In this document: one piece after another, positions 58,985 to 64,000 of the stretch | Numbering within the stretch: the stretch's first letter is position 1 | Layout: every line of letters starts with the position of its first letter | NCBI GenBank assembly: GCA_036186865.1 | Contig: AP025062.1 | Location: 8,469,244-8,533,243 of the forward strand | Length of the DNA stretch: 64,000 bases | From: Eustoma russellianum | Taxonomy: Eukaryota > Streptophyta > Magnoliopsida > Gentianales > Gentianaceae | Direction: 5' to 3' | The notes under the pieces: model-generated | Seen by the model: only the letters and a program-made list of their open reading frames with translations | Told to the model about the DNA's origin: nothing | Database searches by the model: none | Program-made: the position numbers and the translations under genes

Positions 58985-59230
58985 TTACAACAACAATATT
59001 ACTCCATTGTCTTATAGGCTCCCGACTATGACGGGGTATGAGGGGTCGGATGTACGCAACCATACTCACGTGCTAGAAATACATGGAGGTTTTTTTCCGA
59101 TGAACCATAATGAAAATTGCGTCAAACTGTGTTGATTAACTACTACTTCACAATATAAGAAGCGCAACCAATTTAATGAGTCATTTTGCTTTATTTCATC
59201 ATATTCCAAAATCAAGAAAGAATATGTCCT
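58985..59230 (-). repeat. TS-like SINE (long copy) in the host-gene intron
   Basis: The plus strand reads tacaacaacaatattactcc, gtcggatgtacgcaaccata, tagaaatacatggagg, cgatgaaccataatgaaaat and gagtcattttgctttatttc. The complement has the TTG tail. Closest relative of the copy inside element A. Confidence 0.68.
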
Positions 59231-59366
59231 TAACTCTATTGGAAATAGAAACTAAAAAAATTGGCAACTATGTTACACACAAATAATTATTATCACCGTT
59301 ACCTAGTGAAATTCATTTTACAGACAATACAACTTATACTAGTGAGAGAAAAATTTAAAAGAATAC

Positions 59367-59525
59367 CTTCTTTTTAGTTTCCGGAGACTTTGCTGCAGCC
59401 TTCTTAGCACCAGACTTAGAAACAGAAGGAACTTTTGAAGCTCCCTCTGCTGGCTTGGCAGTCTCCTTCTTCGCCACCCCGAAGAGTTGTGTACCCAAAG
59501 GTCTTTCAGCTTTTAGTGATGCCAT
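59367..59525 (-). CDS. Small Lys/Ala-rich host protein, first exon
   Basis: ATG at 59525 in good context (AATAATGGC) opens 53 codons starting MASLKAERPLGTQLFG, then an Ala/Lys/Ser/Pro-rich, strongly basic tail (KETAKPAEGASKV; SGAKKAAAKSPETKKK). It ends exactly at AAG followed by the donor GTATTC. Without splicing the frame stops three codons later. A TATA box sits about 70 bp upstream of the ATG. GC content and lack of repeats set it apart from the surroundings. I do not recognise the family; a small basic nuclear or ribosome-associated protein is possible but unproven. The partner exon is proposed at 48017-47985, across an 11.35-kb intron that contains element E. Confidence 0.62.
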
Positions 59526-59593
59526 TATTTTTCAACTTTCTTCCTAAAAACAATTGCAGGAAACTGGAATACACCAATAGCCTTGAAACCTCA

Positions 59594-59605
59594 CGCATAT
59601 ATAGC
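59594..59605 (-). promoter_or_regulatory. Core promoter (TATA box) of the host gene
   Basis: Minus strand GCTATATATGCG, about 70 bp upstream of the ATG at 59525. This leaves room for a transcription start near 59565 and a short 5' UTR. Confidence 0.55.
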
Positions 59606-59817
59606 AGCTGTGGGGAAGAATTAGAATAAAGGAGTAGCAAAGTCTTCAAGTCAAGTGGTTGCCAACAAGAATAATTTGAAATATTATCAGACATTTGAAC
59701 TACTAGCTAGCATCATATGCTCCCATTCGTTCCTGCAACAACATCATGTTGTGAAGGGATATATTCTCTTGCTAGAGCATTTTTTATTATACCAAGTTTA
59801 CTATATGCCATCACACA

Positions 59818-59891
59818 TATACAACAACAACATTACCCCATTGTCTTAGAGATTCCTGCTTATGTCGGGGTATGATAATGTCGGATGTATG
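59818..59891 (-). repeat. TS-like SINE 3' end, interrupted by element F
   Basis: tacaacaacaacattacccc, ttagagattcctgcttatg and tcggatgtat, then the F LTR begins at the point where other copies continue with gcaaccata. F therefore inserted into an older SINE. Confidence 0.65.
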
Positions 59892-61173
59892 TGTTAGATT
59901 ATAAAATGTTTTGATGATATAAAAAGATGTTTTAAAGGACTAAGATGGAATTTCACACCTTAAGTTTGAAGCAAATTGAGAAAAACATGTGCGAGACGTA
60001 AATCTCTCATGGATCGGTTGAAGTATACATTAGCCCCTCAGGAGGCACATGACTCGATCCATGTGAAGCTTGGTAAATGTTTGAGTTCTTAGATCCACGT
60101 CATACTCTCAGCCAAGAGACGTGGATCGATGGACGTATAACTGAGAGACGTCGATCTCTCAGCTTAAGGTATGTCGATCGATCGACATACATCTGAGAGA
60201 CGTCGATCTCTCAGCTAAGAGTACGTCGATCGATCGACGTCATTCTGAGAGACGTCGATCTCTTAGCTCTGACACGTAGATCGATCGACGTCTCCAGGAT
60301 TCAAAAATTTTCAAACGTTGGAACAAAATCCAAGGGAGATTTATGATATTTTCTCTCTCCAATCTTGCTCAAATTTCTTGTTGACTTTAACCCAACATAC
60401 TACATGCTTCCTTGACTATTTTAACCATGTCTAAGATTCTCTAGGGTGGCTAAAGACTATTTGGGCACTATCTTGACATTTTTGAAGATGAAGACTTGGT
60501 GGAGAGCCTCAAAAACGTAGTCAAATTTATCTATAAATAGAAGAGGCTTGGATGAAGCAATGACACACTTTCAAGATCATCTAGCTTCATCTTTCATTGT
60601 TGTATAGATCTCTCATACTTGTAAATTTGTTTAAAAGCTTGTTTAGCTTTTCTTTGCTCTTCATTGTTGTATATTGAGAGAAAGAAAGTCAAGCACAAGA
60701 GGAACCATAAATATTTGATCTCTTGCTTGTGCTTAGACTTGTGAGAAAGTGTGAACTTTACTATATTTCTTCAACCCATTGTGAGAAGTTCTTGAGGGAA
60801 CTTTTGTTGAAGTAGTGCAGAACCAAGAAGTTGTTCTTGCTAAGAGCTGTAGTTGCACAAGTGTGTTTTGTGCAAGAAGTTGCTGTTGTTGTTGCTTACA
60901 CTAAGGTGTTAGTGTAAGAGTTGCTGTGGTTGTTCTTATTGTTCATAATAAGAAGAGTAGTTGTTGAAAATCCACTTTGGCAACAAAGTGGTAGTGGAGT
61001 AGAATCATTTACGATTCGAACCACTCTATATCCGGTGTACTCATTCACTATTTCTCATCTCCCATTCTTGCTCTGATTTTGAATATCTTTTGAGTTGAGC
61101 CAAACGAGAAAATTCCGCAAAAGAGCCAAACACTCTATTCACCCCCCTCTAGAGTGTATTTCGGACCCCAACA
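59892..61173 (+). repeat. Element F1 5' LTR
   Basis: TGTTAGATTA start, CCCCAACA end, 1,282 bp. TATA box CTATAAATAG at 60531-60540. Upstream at about 60110-60295 lies an array that alternates gagagacgtcgatctctcag with palindromes such as ATGTCGATCGATCGACAT and ACGTCGATCGATCGACGT. Downstream are TTGTTGTTG-rich segments. Confidence 0.9.
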
Positions 61174-61175
61174 AT

Positions 61176-61188
61176 TGGCATCAGAGCC
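61176..61188 (+). promoter_or_regulatory. Element F1 primer-binding site
   Basis: TGGCATCAGAGCC two bases after the LTR; one change from the standard TGGTATCAGAGCC kept at 63498. Confidence 0.9.
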
Positions 61189-61236
61189 TAACCTTGATTG
61201 CTTGGCCTATCTTTGCAAGTAGCAAGGTTAAAGATC

Positions 61237-62178
61237 ATGGCAATGACAACCTCAACCTCAACCTCAACCTCTTCATCTCCTAAGCCTACTGCACTATTTT
61301 CCGGATCAAACACTAAAGCACCTATGTTTGATGCCCAAAATTATTCCTTGTGGAAATTCCAAATGATCAATCACTTGAAAGGCTGTGGATTTGATATATG
61401 GAAAGCCATTGTCAAAGGAATTGAAGTTCCTATGATTACCAACTCACAAGGAGAATCAATATTCAAAGATGAGGATGACTACACCGATGAAGAAAAGATA
61501 AGATTTGCCATTAATGGCAAAGCATTTGATATTCTCTCAAGTGCTCTCACCACCACCGAGCTTATAAGACTTCAAGGTCTTGAAACAGCCCATGAGGCAT
61601 GGAAAATGCTTGAAATGATACATGACGGAACTGAGCAAGTAAGAATGGACAAACGACTTATGCTCATGAAGGAGTATGAGATGTCCGGAATGAAAAGCGG
61701 TGAAAAGATTGAGGAGACAATCGATCGATTCACACGAATAGTGAATCAACTCTCCATAGTGGACAAGAAAATCTCAAATGAAGACCTTGTCTCAAAACTC
61801 CTCAACTCTTTGCCAAGAGAATGGACATCCAAAGTCACCGCCATCACCGAATCAAAGAATCTCAAGACTCTTACCCTTGATGAGCTATCCGGTAATCTTC
61901 TTACTCATGAAGTTCTTATTGATGAACAAAATAGGATGAACCCTATAAGGCCCACACAAACATCACACAAAGGATTGGTGGTAGAGTCCGATGAATCGGA
62001 TGAGAAAGTTGCCCTTCTAGTAAGAAAATTTAGAAGAATGGCAACTAGAAATAAAGCTCAAGCAAGAAAGTTCTTCAAAAGACCATCTAAAGAAAGGGAA
62101 GCAAGTGAAAATTGTTATAGATGTGGTCGACCCGGTCATTTCATTGCCGATTGTCATGTAAAAGATGTTAGATTATAA
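61237..62178 (+). pseudogene. Element F1 gag (truncated at C-terminus)
   Basis: Open from ATG at 61237: a Thr/Ser repeat (MAMTTSTSTSTSSSPKP), then APMFDAQNYSLWKFQMINHL, a UBN2-type Gag core (AHEAWKMLEMIHDGTEQVRM, ETIDRFTRIVNQLSIVDKKI, LLNSLPREWTSKVTAITESK) and a zinc knuckle CYRCGRPGHFIADC at about 62115-62156. The last four codons and stop come from the second LTR, so the protease and all of pol are missing. No internal stop or frameshift is visible, which sets this gag apart from all other coding regions in the window. Confidence 0.88.
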
Positions 62179-63495
62179 AATGCTTTGATGATATAAAAAG
62201 ATGTTTTTAAAAGAACTAAGATGGAATTTCACACCTTAAGATTGAAGCAAATTGAGAAAAACATGTGCGAGACGTAAATCTCTCATGGATCGGTTGAAGT
62301 ATACATCAGCCCCTCAGGAGGCACATGATTCGTTTCGTGTGAAGCTTGGTATTTGTTTGAGCTCTCAAATCCACGTCATACACTCAACCAAGAGACGTGG
62401 ATCGATCGACGTATAACTGAGAGACGTCAATCTCTCAGCTTAAGGTATGTCGATCGATCGACATACATCTGAGAGACGTCGATCTCTCAGCTAAGAGTAC
62501 GTCGATTGATCGACGTACATCTGAGAGACATCGATCTCTCAGCATAATGACGTCGATCGATTGATGTCATTCTGAGAGACGTCGATCTCTTAGCCAGGCT
62601 GACGTCGATCGATCGACGTCATTCTGAGAGACGTCGATCTCTCAGCTCTGGCATGTATATCGATCGACGTCTCCAGGATTCAAAAATTTTTAAACGTTGG
62701 AACAAAATCCAAGGGAGATCTATGATATTTTCTCTCTCCAATCTTGCTCAAATTTCTTGTGGACTTTAACCCAACATACTACATGTTTCTTTGACTATTT
62801 TAACCATGTCTAAGATTCTCTAGGGTGGCTATTCAAGATCATACTTTCAATAGAAGAGGTTTGGATGAAGCAATTACATACTTTCAACATCATCTAGCTT
62901 CATTTTCCATTATTGTATAGTTCTCTCATACTTGTAAATTTGCTTAAAGCTTGTTTAGCTTTTCTTTGTTCTTCATTGTTGTATATTGAGAGAAAGTGAG
63001 TTAAGCACAAGACGAACCATAAATATTTGATCTCTTGCTTGTGCTTAGACTTGTGAGAAACTGTGAACCTTACTATATTTCTTCAACCCACTGTGAGAAG
63101 TTCTTGAGGGAAATTTTTGTTGAAGTTGTGAGGAAGCAAGAAGTTGTTCTTGCTAAGAGCTGTAGTTGCTGTAGTTGCACAAGTGTGTTTTGTGCAAGAA
63201 GTTGCTGTTGTTGTTGCTTACACTAAAGTGTTAGTGTAAGTATTGCTGTGGTTGTTCTTATTGTTCATAATAAGAAGAGTAGTTGTTGAAAATCCACTTT
63301 GGAAACAAAGTGGTAGTGGAGTAGAATCATTTACGATTCGAACCACTCTATATCCGGTGTACTCATTCACTACTTCTCATCTCCCATTCTTGCTCTGATT
63401 TTGAATATCCTTTTTGAGTTGAGCAAACGAGAAAATTCCGCAAAAGAGCCAAACACTCTATTCACCCCCCTCTAGAGTGTATTTCGGACCTAACA
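62166..63495 (+). repeat. Element F2 5' LTR (TATA-less)
   Basis: 1,330 bp, similar to 59892-61173 from TGTTAGATTA to CCTAACA. It has more units of the gagagacgtcgatctctcag/palindrome array (62395-62665). It lacks about 75 bp around the TATA box (after gggtggct at 62830), so the core promoter is missing. Confidence 0.9.
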
Positions 63496-63497
63496 AT

Positions 63498-63510
63498 TGG
63501 TATCAGAGCC
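63498..63510 (+). promoter_or_regulatory. Element F2 primer-binding site
   Basis: TGGTATCAGAGCC two bases after the second LTR, the standard initiator-Met tRNA site. Confidence 0.93.
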
Positions 63511-63558
63511 TAACCTTAATTGCTTGGCCTATCTTTGCAAGTAGCAAGGTTAAAGATC

Positions 63559-64000
63559 ATGGCAATGACAACCTCAACCTCAACCTCAACCTCTTCATCT
63601 CCTAAGCCTACTGCACTATTTTCCGGATCAAACACTAAAGCACCTATGTTTGATGCCCAAAATTATTCTTTGTGGAAATTTCGAATGATCAATCACTTGA
63701 AAGGCTGTGGATTTGATATATGGAGAGCCGTTGTCAAAGGAATTGAAGTTCCTATGATTACCAACTCAAAAGGAGAATCAATATTCAAAGATGAGGATGA
63801 CTACACCGATGAAGAAAAGATAAGATTTGCCATTAATGGCAAAGCATTTGATATTCTCTCAAGTGCTCTCACCACCACCGAGCTTATAAGACTTCAAGGT
63901 CTTGAAACAGCCCATGAGGCATGGAAAAGACTTGAAATGATACATGAAGGAACTGAGCAAGTAAGAATGGCCATACGACTTATGCTCATGAAGAAGTATG
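63559..64000 (+). CDS. Element F2 gag, 5' part (runs off the window)
   Basis: Open to the window end from ATG at 63559. Nearly identical to F1 gag over the same stretch, with scattered substitutions (for example WKFRMINHL for WKFQMINHL, WKRLEMIHEGTEQVRM for WKMLEMIHDGTEQVRM). Whether it continues into pol cannot be seen. Confidence 0.85.
   Translation, partial: MAMTTSTSTSTSSSPKPTALFSGSNTKAPMFDAQNYSLWKFRMINHLKGCGFDIWRAVVKGIEVPMITNSKGESIFKDEDDYTDEEKIRFAINGKAFDILSSALTTTELIRLQGLETAHEAWKRLEMIHEGTEQVRMAIRLMLMKKY

Larger units (their letters stand above)
59892..62165 (+). mobile_element. Ty1/copia element F1 (LTR, PBS, gag), interrupted
   Basis: LTR, tRNA-Met-type primer site and gag on the plus strand. 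The gag breaks off after the zinc knuckle at 62165, where a second F-family LTR begins with no polypurine tract. The rest of F1 may lie beyond the window if F2 is a nested insertion. Confidence 0.8.

Noticed and set aside
60110..60295. Regularly repeated gacgtcgatc units resembling a CRISPR-like array
   Set aside because: Eukaryotic LTR context, units of variable length and palindromic composition, no unique spacers of constant size.

Overview
This 64-kb window is a repeat-dominated stretch of a plant nuclear genome. The composition (AT-rich, TA/GT microsatellites), the Ty1/copia, Ty3/gypsy, RTE-LINE, hAT and Harbinger-type elements and the Au-like and TS-like (TTG-tailed) SINEs point to a eudicot; species cannot be fixed from the sequence. 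No rRNA, tRNA, CRISPR or prokaryotic-style operon was found. By rough count about three quarters of the window is recognisable transposable element.

Layout: 1-3.6 kb, intergenic DNA with five Au-like SINEs. 3.6-9.5 kb, copia element A (minus strand, TSD ttcta, decayed). 9.5-18 kb, Au SINE, gypsy-type solo LTR G1, Tourist-like MITE, AT-rich spacer, inverted solo LTR G2 and a decayed Transposase_28/gag-like pseudogene. 18.1-23.5 kb, copia element B (minus, short ~205-bp LTRs). 23.9-31.1 kb, copia element C (minus, ~1.24-kb LTRs). 32.5-33.6 kb, solo LTR G3 (TSD gtata). 34-37.3 kb, foldback MITE and a decayed RTE-clade LINE. 38.9-43.4 kb, 5' part of copia element D (plus) abutting head-to-head the 5' part of a gypsy element (minus). 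43.4-47.7 kb, possible chromoviral LTR, a 990-bp hAT MITE with perfect 8-bp TSD, a tandem tRNA-SINE pair and a TS-like SINE. 48-59.5 kb, a small Lys/Ala-rich host gene (minus) whose single visible intron holds the complete 10.1-kb copia element E (TSD aagac, LTRs about 98.7% identical). 59.9-64 kb, copia family F (plus), arranged LTR-gag-LTR-gag and running off the window.

The most interesting signal is in elements A, C and D, which belong to one copia lineage by gag/RT similarity. They lack the usual initiator-Met tRNA primer site (TGGTATCAGAGC), which B, E and F all carry. Instead the bases directly after the 5' LTR (CTTAAGACG... or CTTAAAGCT...) are complementary to a block inside the same LTR, about 40 nt beyond a conserved GTTRTATCCTGGGA box. 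The complementary sequences differ between the elements but change together. This suggests self-primed, tRNA-independent reverse transcription in a plant copia lineage, or another conserved U5-leader pairing. The same elements carry proximal U3 arrays of AACGG (MSA/MYB3R-like) sites next to the TATA box (C, D), and palindromic TCGATCGATCGA modules in U3 (A, C, and unrelated F).

All pol/gag reading frames seen are damaged or truncated. The only plausible host gene is the split minus-strand gene at 59525-47985.
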